A stretch of 64,000 nt of DNA from contig OX422195.1 in assembly GCA_949130485.1 (NCBI GenBank), positions 2,155,566 through 2,219,565 of the forward strand, given 5' to 3'. This document shows positions 47,701-59,291 of the stretch, in pieces. The translations under genes and the position numbers were made by a program. The notes under the pieces were generated by a model. That model saw only the letters and a program-made list of their open reading frames with translations. It ran no database searches and was not told the DNA's origin. This DNA is from Agelas oroides. Lineage: Eukaryota; Porifera; Demospongiae; Agelasida; Agelasidae. The first letter of the stretch is position 1. The number at the start of each line of letters is the position of its first letter.

Positions 47701-50700
47701 AATGTCCCAAACTGTGCTGATCAAGTACCAAAGTGCCACAACAAGATAGCATGTGTACACTGGTATCCGGGCTGCCACGATAATCCACACCTGATGAAGA
47801 AATATTGTTATTGTGGGGTAGGTTTTAATGGTACTGAGAGAGTGATTGTAGATTCCGGTCTGCAAGTCTTATTTTACAAATTGTATCCATGGGTCCTTCC
47901 AGACTGAAAACTGCCTATGTACATACATGCAGTCCCGGAAATGAACTATATACAAGGTGTGAGGAGTCTCTTTATACAAAGGAGAGAAGTATTCTACTCA
48001 GAAATAGCCTACACAGTGCTGACCACAGGGCTTTCCACAGCGACCCAGTGTCTACAGCTAAGTACACCCATTGCGATGTGCTGTCGGTGACACCCATCCA
48101 CTTCCCTTTCTGCTTGTGCAGAGCCTATCTCCAAAGCACATTCCAAGTGACATCACAAGTTGAAAGTAGGATGACACACATCCACATCCACAGCAATGAA
48201 CAGTGAACAGCACTTGGTTATTTTTAAGCACTACATTCTCCCATCAGAAGGTTAGAAGAGGTATTGTGAGTTGTCCACTTAAATAAATTCTTGTTATTGT
48301 AAATACATCCATTGAAGATTCTAAGTTGTGTGTCATTTTCTACTGTATTCCGTATTTGTGTTTGGGACTTGCAAACTATTTCAGTTCTATTTAGTATGGG
48401 TGTATATATCACATCAGTGAGTTTTCACTATTCATGTGTCCTTTGTGTTATACATAAAGACAAACAACAACAACAACAAACAAACAAAAAAAGAAAAAAA
48501 CGGATATCCAATCTAAGCGCATATTAAACTAAAGAGAAGAGGTAACATGGATCTAACATACATAAATCATCTTTGGTACATGTACATGTACATAGTGTCA
48601 ATCAATAGACATATCTACTCTGATCTTACAAACTTACCACCACTTCATTTATCTCTTCCCACTCAGAATACAGCAAACAAAAATCATCATACACATTGTA
48701 TGAAATCCTGTGGAGGGATAGAAGATAGCTAGTTACAACCAATGGTGAGTGCATGCTCACTCGAGGTTGTAACGATTTTACACCTAACAACCTACAGTTG
48801 ACACAGATATTCAAGGGCTTATCAGGTGGTAGTCTCGAACCCAGACCCCCCCCCCCTCCCCACTCCCCCTCCAAGGGGTCTGGGTTCAAGATTAATCAGG
48901 TGGTGGATGGATACACACTTGATGTATGGCAAGGCATGTTTGTTTTTGAGTATGTGTAAGCTAGCATGTTATGATTGGGAGAGACACTGGGTATTGCAAG
49001 TGTGTGAGGTTGAACTAATTGTACATCCTTACAGGAGGCAAGAGTATATCAGTCCCAGAGCATGTCCCATCAGTGGGATTGGGGCATGCATACAAGCAAA
49101 GAGAGGAAAGTATTTGGCAGCCAAGTAGAGTATCACAACCACAGGTGCCAATACTGAAATGGAAAAAGAGTTTCGAATATGTAACCTTCAGTCTTCCTTG
49201 CACAATATTATAGCCTGCATGTTGTCCAGAGGAGGGAGGACATGATGCGACAATTAGTGTGCTCTGATGACATTCCAAGGGCAAGAATCGTGCACACAAG
49301 CTACAAGGATCACTCTATGGGCTAAGTCAAGGCGGGAGCATAGGGTTTTCGACTAAGCTGAAGCTATCTGGCTAGTCAAAATTGGTTATTAAGTGCCTAA
49401 TATCTTCAATCTTGTCAAAACCATGTACGCCCGTTGCACCCATCGCGACTTTGTCCATATAGTCATTCATTATATAGCTTGCATCCACACTTCTTTGCCT
49501 TGGAATGTCAGTTAATAGTTGCCATCATGTGATCGTGTCCTACCTCCTCCGCCTGTTGTCACTAAAACAATATGGACTTGGTTACAATCATGCCACAAGT
49601 GAGCTTGAGTAATGTCGATTTTCCATAGAGCGCACTAATGTAAGGCACACTCAGGATTGTCCCAATCACCACAAAAGCTCAAATCTTCATAGCAATTCTG
49701 TGCTAAACTCACCAGAAAGCACGAAGATGTTCAAGTATGGGTTGGCAGTGAGTGATACAAATCTGGAGTAAAATGATCTAGCTTGTACAATGTCCCCAGA
49801 CATGGCTCCAAAGATGATGCAGTAAATGGGGCGGAAAGCAACAGTAGTAAGTAGATTGAGAGGCCTGGACATTAAAAGGGGTAAGAGCATTCAAATTTAT
49901 TAGCAACTGATCATAAGCTTATCACATGCACTCACCTAGTATACTCAGGTGAAGGAGTTACATGTTATAGTTGTACCATGGCTTCTTAGTGGGTATGGCG
50001 ATTGTACCATCCAAGGGTTAATGATGTCCTTCCGAGGGCGAAGCCCGAGGAAGGACATCATTAACCCGAGGGTGGTACAACGCCATACCCATTAAGAAGC
50101 CATGGTACAGCTGGCTTGTATCATAATTGATCTGATTAGCACAGTTGCTTATAGCAACAGTGATTGTGAGGCTTCTGCTATGTGAACGGGCTGGACTGTT
50201 GCTTAGCAACTAGTTGTACCATATGAGACAACTAGGATCACAGGTGCCGCCACGGTGTACATGGGATTTGTACCCCGTGGCGGCTTCTTTTAACTTCCCA
50301 CGCAGTATGATACAAAGTGTATTAATTTTAGGTATACATAACTTGAAAGCTATCTGGGTTGGTATTGCAAAATTTTTGTGCCACTGTTGGTGTTTTGTAT
50401 TTAATTGTGGGACACCCTACTGCTATTTGACTGACCTTTGATGTATTATGACTTCTAGTCAACTAGATGTGCTAAATTAATGTTTTGAGGCTATATGATT
50501 TAAGTTGTTAGTCTGTGCTTTCTTAATTCAACTTGGCAAGGTTAGACATAACATCAATTTCACTACCTACACAACAATCCCAGGGTATCCCTTAAGGCAT
50601 CTTCTGCATAATCTGGCTCGCTTGTATGTGAAGCTGAGAGCTACCAGAATCACCACCTGTAAAACAATGTGAACTATGCAATTACTACTATGCAGAAACA

Positions 50701-51519
50701 TGGGCACAGTGACTATGAAAACACTATTGTGTACAAGTATACTAAGAAAACATTATAGGCTAGCTGATTCCGTTAGCTATTATCAAGTGTATACATCACA
50801 GTAACATGATAACATGATAGTAGCTAATGCAGTGGCCTCACATCTAGGGCAGTAACTATATATGATGCCAGAGACCATACAAGGCTAGAGACTATATAGT
50901 AATCCAGACACTAACAGTACAGGAGCACATATGTGAACCGATCACATCTTATAGACTGGTCCCATGCATGCAGAGCGTATATGACAGTTAGCACACAACT
51001 CACTGCTGTGGCAATTGTGACTATGAGCAGTGCTTTGTCTGCACCATTCTCGGAGCAGCTGGGAAGAAAGCTCCCACTGCATAATAATGAAGGAATTGGT
51101 GAACAAGTATAAATTTAGGAATGGAGTAGAGCTCTAAGTCTAAGAGGGTGTTGCATTGTCTGCATGTCCAGTGGCAGTGCATGGGGTGGGGGTGTGGAGT
51201 CAGCTAATATGATGTTATCTATGGGGATTATTTCCTACTTGTGACCAAGGCCATGAATTTCATGCATCATACTGATTTGGCACAAGTCAGTGTAAATACA
51301 ACCATACGTAGGCCTATATCGACATCTCGCATAATCCAGTGCTGCTTATACATAATGCAGCAGAAAAAAAAACTCAATTGATGTCTTTAGTACTTTACCC
51401 AGGCTCGCAAGTTGACGCAGAGGCTCGCAAAACCACGTCGATAAATGATGTGTATTTCTGCAGCCGACATCCTGTGTGAAGGTAATTGTAACTCACTTAG
51501 AGAAGTTTCTCAGATCCAT
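41754..51519 (-). CDS. STRA6-like multi-pass membrane receptor, paralog 4 (20 exons, 644 aa)
   Basis: Exons: 51519-51497, 51058-51004, 50656-50571, 49864-49713, 49153-49033, 48707-48638, 47790-47668, 47558-47494, 47369-47287, 47209-47148, 47045-46886, 46167-46092, 45837-45771, 45706-45658, 45594-45483, 45050-44946, 43854-43691, 43196-43071, 42098-42024, 41914-41754. They sum to 1935 nt, open to TAA. The start MDLRNFSNCSENG gives two overlapping N-terminal sequons (NFS, NCS). Landmarks: FTYKRARLCRRCLKGYPGIV, KKLPLRFIGALTVMLVISLQ, a loop with NVS, MKGFEFWDLG, and NRWLVAYTLLRNPRLQEL. Exon lengths agree with paralog 3 at 13 of 20 positions, including the 75-nt exon. An upstream in-frame Met in the 5' region could extend the start, but the short start matches paralog 3. 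The likely role is plasma-membrane lipid/retinoid transport or reception, by family inference. It is the first gene of the array in transcription order. Confidence 0.85.
41924..41953. repeat. Poly-G tract next to a 3' splice site
   Basis: About 30 bp of G (one A) on the plus strand; in the paralog 4 transcript it is a poly-C run ending 9 nt before the final-exon junction at 41914, where it can act as the polypyrimidine tract. Confidence 0.9.
42905..43016. repeat. Tandem repeat AAAGTCTTTAAGTCGATCTT, 4 units
   Basis: Four units of about 27 bp of TTTGCCAAAGTCTTTAAGTC type, located in the intron just downstream of exon 43196-43071 of paralog 4. Confidence 0.9.
46461..46625. mobile_element. Fold-back element (TAGCCTCGTTACCAGGC arm)
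   Basis: CCCCTGTTTTGGTTCTTCGG (left) and the inverted, diverged right arm ending ACAGGGGGGAGGCCTGGTAA form a hairpin of about 70-bp arms. The outer right edge matches the dispersed TAGCCTCGTTCCCAGGC family. It is intronic in paralog 4. Confidence 0.7.
49974..50108. mobile_element. Near-perfect 135-bp palindrome
   Basis: Arms of about 62 bp run from TACCATGGCTTCTTAGTGGG to GTTAATGATGTCCTTCC and back, around a short GAGGGCGAAGCCC centre. It is intronic in paralog 4. A compact fold-back MITE is likely. Confidence 0.85.
50243..50287. repeat. Short hairpin GCCGCCACGG...CCGTGGCGGC
   Basis: GCCGCCACGGTGTACA pairs with TGTACCCCGTGGCGGC around a small loop. It lies 135 bp from the larger palindrome, in the same intron of paralog 4. 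Confidence 0.8.
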
Positions 51520-53165
51520 CCGAGGATCTATCGCCACATGGACAGACATGTCAGCATTAACGCTGGAGACGTACGCCGGCAGAATGGCCGTATACCATGG
51601 ATGATGATTGGTGGCGCGGAACCCCGAAGAACCCGAGGACCCCGCCCACCTCATCTTACGCTGCCCCCCCCCCCCCCCCCCCCCCTTCCTTATCCTCCCG
51701 CCATGAGCTGTAAAGTGGGTCTGGCTTGTGAGACTAGGGAGAGTCACACTATTCACTAAGGGGAGAGAAAATACCGTATAGGGTATAGGCCTAGCGCAAA
51801 ATTTTCGCGAATTTCGCGCGATTTGTCAACCGTTCGCGAAAATATTAATTTTGACACGCGACACACACTTTTCACGCTCTGACTCCAAGAGCCGCGTCGA
51901 TGGACGACATCCCGGAGCTAAGCTGCCGAATCCGAAAGGAGATACCTTCGAAGTAGGCAATGCTTTGCTGACAGCTGGGAGCTCGAGCGCGGACAACAGC
52001 GTGACGGTGCGTTACATAAACCATGCAGGCTTGTATGCCACGCCCATAGTATATTACGTGTGCGGCGTGTGCGTGCAGTCTTGCTATTCGCGCGAAAATT
52101 TTAGGCCCTCGAAAAATAATTTAGCGCTATACGACCATATTCTATTGCGCTAAATTTTCGCGGGTCTTTAATTTCGCGAATTTTGCGAATTTTCAACCGT
52201 TCGCGAAAATATTTCAGTTTTGACACGTGACACACTGTTTTTAGCGATGTCAGAGTCTCCAGAAGTATGCCAGTTTTCGTCTACAGAGGCCATATCTACA
52301 CATTGCTACAACGCATCTGTATCAAATTGAGTACAGCGGTTTCTTAGATGCTTAGGTACATTTGCACTTACTAATTTTGTGAAAATATCTGCCTTAGTCA
52401 AGAATGCATGCACTTCTTTCGTCATATTTCATCCCTTTTCTGTGTATTTTTGAGGTAATAACAGACTTTGTACTCCTGCTCACAATGACTTTCAATATTC
52501 AACAATGAACAACCATTTTTGCATACCAGACTGGTTGCCCAAGGGGACAGTGCAGGTTTTTGATTGCAACTTCGATCCAACTCCTGCGGAAATACTACTA
52601 TTTACAACCGAAAAACGCCGTTTTTTAAGCGTTTATCAAGCCTAGTGCAGGCATTACACTAGGTATTCAAAATGAACAACCTTCACTGGACTGAATAGGT
52701 ACTGACTAACCTTCACAGCGAGTTTCATCTCAATTGGACTAGCAGTCGCTTGCGGAACGTGTACCGGACGCATAATCACGCAAAAACAGCGTATAAATTT
52801 TCTGCAAATCACTTGCATTTCTTAGCTCATACAACCTGCTATATGGACTCAAAGTTAATGATATTGGTACCGTTAGAATCGCCGTTTCATGCTCTTTTCA
52901 AAAATCATAGTTGTTAATGTGATAAATTAATTTCAATTTTTACTCCGATATCGCTACTGTTTTCACGCTCTGACTGCATGGGCGTCGATGGACAACATCC
53001 CGGGGCTAAGCTGCCGAATCTGCAAATCCAAGGAGATACCTTCGAAGTTGGCGTTGTTGTGCTGACAGTTGCGAGCTCGAGCGGATGACGACAGGTAGCC
53101 TCGTTCGAGCAACTAATCGGGGGTAGTAACTGTACCTTGCCCTGTACACGCCCACGCGTGTTTCT
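51520..53165. other. Gene-free patchwork of diverged dispersed repeats
   Basis: Two pairs of diverged copies are visible. CAACCGTTCGCGAAAATATT lies at about 51828 and again at 52193. GCTAAGCTGCCGAATC with GGAGATACCTTCGAAGT lies at about 51915 and again at 53005. A poly-C run at 51666-51685 is present. The first 100-200 bp should include the promoter of paralog 4. Short open frames are not conserved-looking. Confidence 0.5.
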
Positions 53166-53228
53166 ACTGGCGTTTCTGGAAACAAATCCCTGCCCGACCC
53201 TATACCCTACCCTTGTTTCCAGAAACAA
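53166..53228. repeat. Hairpin with GTTTCTGGAAACAA arms
   Basis: GTTTCTGGAAACAA and its inverted copy TTGTTTCCAGAAAC flank about 27 bp of pyrimidine-rich sequence. Isolated; no gene nearby. The stretch 53229-54230 shows nothing I can support. Confidence 0.7.
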
Positions 53229-54231
53229 TTAACGGGTCGAGGTAATGTAAGTTCCCAGGCCCGTTCGGAAAAGGGCCTGGTATCCACTGTTTGCGCATGC
53301 GCTTAATTTCCCGACACTCTGGGAATTCAGATACCTTAATGCAGTGTTACCTCCGTGTGCTCTGACGTCAGGTACGTGTACATTGCCGTATATTTTAATC
53401 GTACATGGCTATAATTTTGCGTGTAAGACCTGGATTCTGCCGTATTGTATGCCTTCCTGTGACTTCGAGGCGAAGCAATGGCGCGCAAACTCGAAAAGAA
53501 AGCATCTGTGAAGCATTTTTCCTTGGGAAATCTGTCTACTATGAAGTGTTATGAAGCAGTTATAGCTTACATTTGTAGTGTCAAGATCGTCCTGCGTCCA
53601 GTTCAGGCGATAAGCGCAGGCCTGAGAAAAGGGCTAGGACAGCAGTGCTCACCTCTTTGGCGATAATAAAAGCCGATATATGAACGTCATAGTTCATAAC
53701 CACATGATATAGACCGTCATTTGCACACCCTTGCATAATTTCACGTGAGCCCTACGCAAAGGTCAAAGGTTCATTGCAAAGGCCCAGTGGGCATACAGGG
53801 TACAGAGTCAAAATCAGGGTTCAGAATAAATTAGCCAAAGAACACAAGTAATTAAGTAGCTCTGCTTGTACAGTTGGATGTGTGTATGTGTGCTACGAAG
53901 TAATAAGACTTAACCCTTTAAACACTGAATTTTTTTCACTGGAGATTAGTTTTAGCCAAAACATGCCTTTAACGCACTGTATCTCCATTTGTGTCAAAGC
54001 TCTGACTCCAAAACTGAGCCCAACTCCACTTCCAGCCTTAGCAAGCAGACACGTGACCTTAACCCCCCTCATTAACGAGCATGCAATGGTCAGCACTCTC
54101 GATTGGCAAACACCCGCTTAGAGCCCAAGAAGCCTTCCCTGCCAGAAATGAACCCCCTGAAAGGTGAGAGTAGCATTTTCTAAGCCTGCTCATGCAGCCA
54201 GGCCAAGAGTTGGCCCACCCGGTGCCAACCA

Positions 54232-54367
54232 CGGTCCTTTTGCAGCCAAGCCTAGCAGCTGCCATGTGCACAGCACCGGTCCTTTTGCAGCCAAGCCTAG
54301 CAGCTGCCATGTGCACAGCACCGGTCCTTTTGCAGCCAAGCCTAGCAGCTGCCATGTGCACAGCACC
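54232..54367. repeat. Three perfect 45-bp tandem units
   Basis: The unit begins GGTCCTTTTGCAGCCAAGCC and ends GTGCACAGCACC. Because 45 is a multiple of 3, several frames stay open across it and give repeated 15-residue peptides. I do not regard these as genes. Confidence 0.95.
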
Positions 54368-54526
54368 CTGCGGGTGACCCCACCCACCTTCCCCTGTCCC
54401 ACCTCCCCCTGTCCCACCCTTTCTGCTGACGCAGAACCTGCGCGCCAGCGCGCAGAGACTATCTTTTCTGCGCAGTGCGCAGTATGACGTTATCAAAAGT
54501 GTACTATAGGGTTTAAAGGGTTTTAA

Positions 54527-55266
54527 GGTGGCGGGTAAATAATTTCACGATAAATTATCTGCCATATATAAAATGTCTCATCTTACTAGTTGTGCAATCA
54601 CTAACAGCCAAACTTGATATTCAAGTACTGTATGGCAAGTACTATCTGTGTAACAAATCTTGATACCATGCTACAGAAAGTAAAGCGGAGAGCAGTGGTT
54701 GAGTTTTATAATTTTTCATCACGTTTCATTCGCACGGTACGAGTACCACATACTCCATTCTTGGCGAGGAGAAAGTTCAACAGTCGCTAGAGGGGGCTAC
54801 GTAGAGTTTTGGTCATAAGCTGTAAAGCTTAATGGATGGCGAGTTGAAACTGTTATTGGAAAGTCACTTTTTATGGCATTTCGCGGTACGAACTCTCCCC
54901 GGCGTTTGTTAATCACGAATACTTTACATTACCCCCTCGACTAACCACCGGAGAAGCTGTTTATAGAAAAGAGAGTTGCTAAAGTGGTTTACCTGATTCA
55001 CGAAGCGTCACGAAAAAATTGTATCCATAGCCTTCTTGGTGGGCGTGGCCATTGATGTACGGCGATCGACGACGTAGAAACTTCTCAGGCCTTCCTTCAT
55101 GCTTTTGTCGCTTGTAGAACGGCTGTACGGCTACGTAGCTCTTCGATAAGCTACTGAAGCAGCTGCTACAATGATTTGTTTCATTCAAGAAGAAAAACCA
55201 GCTGTACAATAGTGGGCGTAAATCGGAAACAATTATTGCGCTTGCGTGGATAGCTTACCCGCCACC
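54527..55266. mobile_element. TTAA-flanked MITE (piggyBac-like), 740 bp
   Basis: Perfect 12-bp terminal inverted repeats GGTGGCGGGTAA / TTACCCGCCACC are flanked on both sides by TTAA (54523-54526 and 55267-55270). TTAA target duplication is the hallmark of piggyBac transposition. There is no transposase inside, so it is non-autonomous. Confidence 0.8.
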
Positions 55267-55339
55267 TTAAGGGAGTAAGCTACCCTGTCAGCCGGGTCGG
55301 GTTCCGTAGCGCAGACGTGCGGCTAGGTGGAGCTAGCGG

Positions 55340-56085
55340 CGACACTGAGGCGGTAAGGAAGTCGCTAAGTTGACCCAACTCCATGTGGTGACGTCAGAGG
55401 TTTGAAAGGTTAATTTGCACTGGCTCCTTACGCATGCGCACAACTGCATGCGCACAACTGCATGCGCTCAACTGCATGCCGGTACTTAGTTTGTCTCGTG
55501 CCCAGCCGGAAATAACCTACGGAAAATCCGTCTGGTAACATTGCGCGCCTTTCTTGGGCTTTTGCACACGTCAGCAGGGTTTGAACGCGGCCGGCGCTGG
55601 CCATATATGGACGTTCTTACCTCTACATGGCTTCAATTATCACCAATTAGCATCCGCACAAGCGCTAGGGCGCCAGTGGGCCGCCCCAGTAATTGGACAT
55701 GCTACAATTTGATTGGCACGTTCAAATAACTCCGTCGTAAGTAGAAAAGCCCCAGAATCGAGCCCAACGTTACCAGACGGACTTTCCGTAAGTATATCCG
55801 GCTGGTCACGAGACTAGACTAACTAGTACTTAGTACGCTGGTTGTCTGTTGTGGCTTGTTGGCTAAATGGTTAAGGGTTAGGGTTAGGGTTAGGGTTAGG
55901 GCAGGGGCCAGGGAATGCAATAGGTGTACTTTTTTTTTTTTCCTCTGGTTTATAAGTGTGGTGAAACCTGTCTTCGTTGGCTCGGTATACAGTCTCCGTA
56001 AGTGCGCGCGAAGGGTTACTTATGGATATTCAATAGATGACGTAACCTCATGGAGTTGGGTCAACTTAGCGACTCCCGAGGCGGT
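55340..56085. mobile_element. Composite inverted-repeat element enclosing a smaller MITE
   Basis: The outer arms carry GTCGCTAAGTTGACCCAACT (left, about 55363) and its inverse AGTTGGGTCAACTTAGCGAC (right, about 56053), plus GAGGCGGTAA on both sides. Inside, 55488-55830 is a second element whose ends CCAGCCGGAAATAACCTACG and CCGTAAGTATATCCGGCTGG are inverted repeats that continue through CCGTCTGGTAAC. Confidence 0.7.
55872..55901 (+). repeat. Interstitial telomere-like (TTAGGG)n
   Basis: Four to five consecutive GTTAGG units, the metazoan telomere repeat, lie inside the composite inverted-repeat element and 200 bp from the DNA transposon. The tract is too short to be a telomere. Confidence 0.85.
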
Positions 56086-56125
56086 AACCACGCGCGTATG
56101 TATGGCACGCCACGCATAACAAAAT

Positions 56126-56548
56126 TATGAAGTCGACTTCAACATGCAGTAAGTACGTATGTCGTTATATTGCGACTTACAAAGTCGTTATATCGCGACT
56201 TCCAAGTCGTTATATTGCGACTTACCAAGTCGTTATATTGCGACTTCGTATGTCGTTATATCGCGACTTACCAAGTCGTTATATTGCGACTTCGTATGTC
56301 GTTATATTGCGACTTCGTATGTCGTTATACTGCGACTTACCAAGTCGTTATACTGCGACTTACCAAGTCGTTATATCGCGACTTCCAAGTCGTTATATTG
56401 CGACTTACCAAGTCGTTATATTGCGACTTACCAAGTCGTTATATTGCGACTTCGTATATCGTTACATTGCGACTTCGTATGTCGTTATACTGCGACTTAC
56501 CAAGTCGTTATATTGCGACTTACCAAGTCGTCATATCGCGACTTACCA
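56126..56548. repeat. Subterminal hairpin-repeat array, copy 1 left
   Basis: About 20 units of 20-23 bp. Each unit is AAGTCG-TTATATTG-CGACTT or a variant with a CGTATGTCG arm, so every unit can fold on itself. The open frames through the array (MSLYCDL-type repeats) are by-products. From 56549 to 57294 lies the non-coding 3' side of the transposon. Confidence 0.9.
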
Positions 56549-57294
56549 TGTTACTTGCTGTTCTTACAGGCCAAGCCGCCTGTAGTCTTGGTGCATGGGC
56601 CATGGATGCTTTGTAACTCTAACCATGGTCTTTCATACTCAAGTGATTGTGTTGTGATCTTGCATGGGAGTGTGTATGTAGTCTAGGTGCATGGGCCATG
56701 GATGCTCGTAACTCATTCTCATGATCATGTTCTTTCATTCTCGTTTTATCTGACGTGATCTTGCATGAGACTATATATAAGGCTATGCAGTTAGTCTTGT
56801 TTGCGAAAGGGCCTGGAATGGGAATGAGACTGTGAGCCAGTATGTACTAGCATGTAGCTATAGGCTGGGCTAGAATTGGGGTCTGCATGGGAATGAGACT
56901 AGGAACCAGTATGTACTATATAGCATGTGCTGGGTTAATTGGATGTGTAGAAACTCCTCAAACAACAGCCAGCTTTCTGCAAAATGTTGAGAACAATGAG
57001 ACATGCAATCGGCCATACATGCAGGCAACACTTGTGAACTTCCAACCACATATCTTACCTACCCTGAGGTTGCACAAGAGTTAGTCTTGCAGTTCTAAAG
57101 TGAAGATGCACTTCAACTGAGTCTACTGTACATTGTGTTGCTTTGAGTATCATTCTTACATTAGTATTATGATTATGTTCAACCTTGGGATGATGCAGTT
57201 TAGTCATTACCAGCTGTTTCAGTTCAAAATAATGCCAAGTACAAATGGATGTATGCTGAACTAAACAGAACGGTAATACAAGCACAAATATCAC

Positions 57295-59207
57295 TTAAAT
57301 CACAGACTGAACAAACTCAAGGGTTTGCAAATACAAGTCAACTCCCATGTCATCACAATCGGTTAGTGGGTTGACAATTTGCTGCAGCTCATTCACCTGT
57401 TCCTCAGTCAGCTGGACTTCAGAGGGTGGAATCTCCACACCTTCATTGTCAGGGTTAGCAATGCCATCTTCATCAGTACCATAGTCATCAGCAACATTAT
57501 TGAAGAAGTCAAGCGCTGCCAAACCAGAGTTACGAAGTCGTAGAGATCCTGCAGTGAATAACTGGTTAGGTGTTCTCCCTCCTTCTGTGCGAACTCCATG
57601 ATGCTTCCAGGCTTGGTGGAATTGCTGTAATGCCCTATTGACCCGTGGCAAATACACATAATGAAGAGCATACAAGTGAGTATCACTAATGGGATCGAGA
57701 TGCCCATGGTGCTCAAGAAAATAAAACAATCGATAAAAAAGTGAAGTAACACAGCGGTGCATGTTCCTCCACAGCCTTTCAATGCGCTGGTTGTGTACAG
57801 AACTTCCTACTAAAACTGACCTTCTCTCACTGCCACGATGATGTATCATATGGTGGGCAACAAGCATGTTTTCTCCTCCTTGGTCACAACGAACCTTTGA
57901 TGGCAACCCATACTGCTGTACTGACTGTAGGAATGAGTCATACACTGTGCTAGCTCTGTTGTTGTTCGAACACTTTAGGAACAGCACCAGTCTGCTGTAA
58001 CCATCAATAGCACAGTGAGTAACAAAACGCCACCTCACCAACTTGTGATGGCCATCTGTATAAAATAGCATTGGTACTCCTCATCAATAAGCCATCATAC
58101 TGACCTACTAGCACACATGATAGTTATGACACACAAGCTTGAACTCACAAATTTAGACAACAAAATGACCAGTCTTAGCAGTTTCACATAAAAACATTGA
58201 TGTGTGCCTTAGGACAGTTTTAACTATGCATATAAGTATCACCATAGTACAAAGCTATACCTGAAAATATCACAAGTTTATTGCCGTCTGTATTGTCACA
58301 AGTGTGCAGCAGAGTAACAATGCCAATGGCAATAAACAAGTGATATTTTTGTGAGCAGCAGATTACCTTCTATGGCAATTGTCCTTAGAAATCATGTCTA
58401 TGATACAGGTACATTCATAAGAGTATTACCGATGTGCCAAAGTGAGTTCGGGCCAGGCACAGAGTAGGGTCTTCTTCCTATCAGATCACCTCTCCAGCGC
58501 AGAGCAGTATGCAGAGGATCAGTCTCCCTTATAGCATGCCGAACTCTTTCCCTCGTCACTCTAAATCCCATAGATTTTAGGTGACCCCATACCATAGTTT
58601 CTCCAAGTGTTGGTAAATCTCTACGCATCTGCTCAACAACAACCTTGAGTTCTGCATCTGTGATATTCCCAGTCAAAGTGGTATCAAGCAACCCATATTC
58701 CAAACGCCTGCGATACACAGTCATGTACGACACACCCAACATTTGGGCAATTTGGGTCCATGTAAAGGACATTGACATGAGATACACTAACTGCTCCTTT
58801 GTAATGTCAAATCTTGGTCTTCCAGGGTGTCTTTGTGTGGCAGGTGTGTTGACAATTGGTGCAACATAAGAAGTGGCAGCACTGTGTGCTAGGTACTGGT
58901 CTAGGTGCAATTGCCACTGCTGAGCAATGTCTCTCAAACACTGGAGAAGTGCAGATAACTCACAACAAAAGTAATCAACAACTTGAGCTTGCTGGTCACC
59001 ACTGGGAGGGATACTTCGCAGATGATTTAGCACATCAGATACACTCACAATTGAGATTTGCAGACGTTCAAGGGCATACTCGGAATAGGCCTGGTTTGCA
59101 GTACTCGCTTGCCTGTCTGCATCCTGCATGAAAGTCGATAACTCCTCAAAAAATCTCTCCCATCCCCACAAAAGATACTGGTTTTCTCCGCGAGATATAG
59201 CTGCCAT
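57295..59207 (-). CDS. Integrase-like DDE transposase (2 exons, 512 aa)
   Basis: Exons 59207-58430 and 58055-57295 with a GT-AG intron (phase 1); total 1539 nt, no stop or frameshift. Residues about 140-190 hold a helix-turn-helix (FTWTQIAQMLGVSYMTVYRR). Splicing joins SLWHI to DGHHKLVRW, recreating the first catalytic Asp of an integrase core. The second is in VRCDQGGEN and the Glu in NQRIERLWRN, 34 residues apart, giving a D-D-E triad. The N-terminal about 130 residues are unrecognised and the C-terminal tail is acidic. This protein type is widespread in animal genomes as 'integrase core domain' genes; I do not assign a named superfamily. It should cut and join the transposon ends, probably binding the subterminal repeats. 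A CACGTG palindrome lies just upstream of the start. Confidence 0.88.
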
Positions 59208-59229
59208 GCCATAGTTAAGTTGTTGTGCT

Positions 59230-59254
59230 ATGGCACGTGTATATCACGTGCCAT
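59230..59254. promoter_or_regulatory. CACGTG palindrome upstream of transposase, copy 1
   Basis: ATGGCACGTG, a short TATA-like centre, then CACGTGCCAT, 22 bp before the ATG of the copy 1 transposase. It differs from the copy 2 version by one missing base at the centre. A dimeric regulator or the transposase itself could bind it; this is inference. Confidence 0.5.
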
Positions 59255-59291
59255 ATAGCCGTTTTCAAGCGCCTACGAGAATAATCTGCGA

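Noticed and set aside
51520-51756. N-terminal extension of paralog 4 through the upstream open frame
   Set aside because: The extension crosses a poly-G-encoded Gly run and repeats, while the short start MDLRNFS matches the start of paralog 3; kept only as a minor alternative.
54059-54496. Open frames of 107-145 codons with HMAAARLGCKRTGAV repeats
   Set aside because: They arise from a 45-bp tandem triplication and have no homology or splice context.
56127-56686. Overlapping open frames of 148-175 codons (SLYCDLPSRYIAT repeats)
   Set aside because: Produced by the stop-free 20-23 bp subterminal repeats in three frames and on both transposon copies; no domain or start context.
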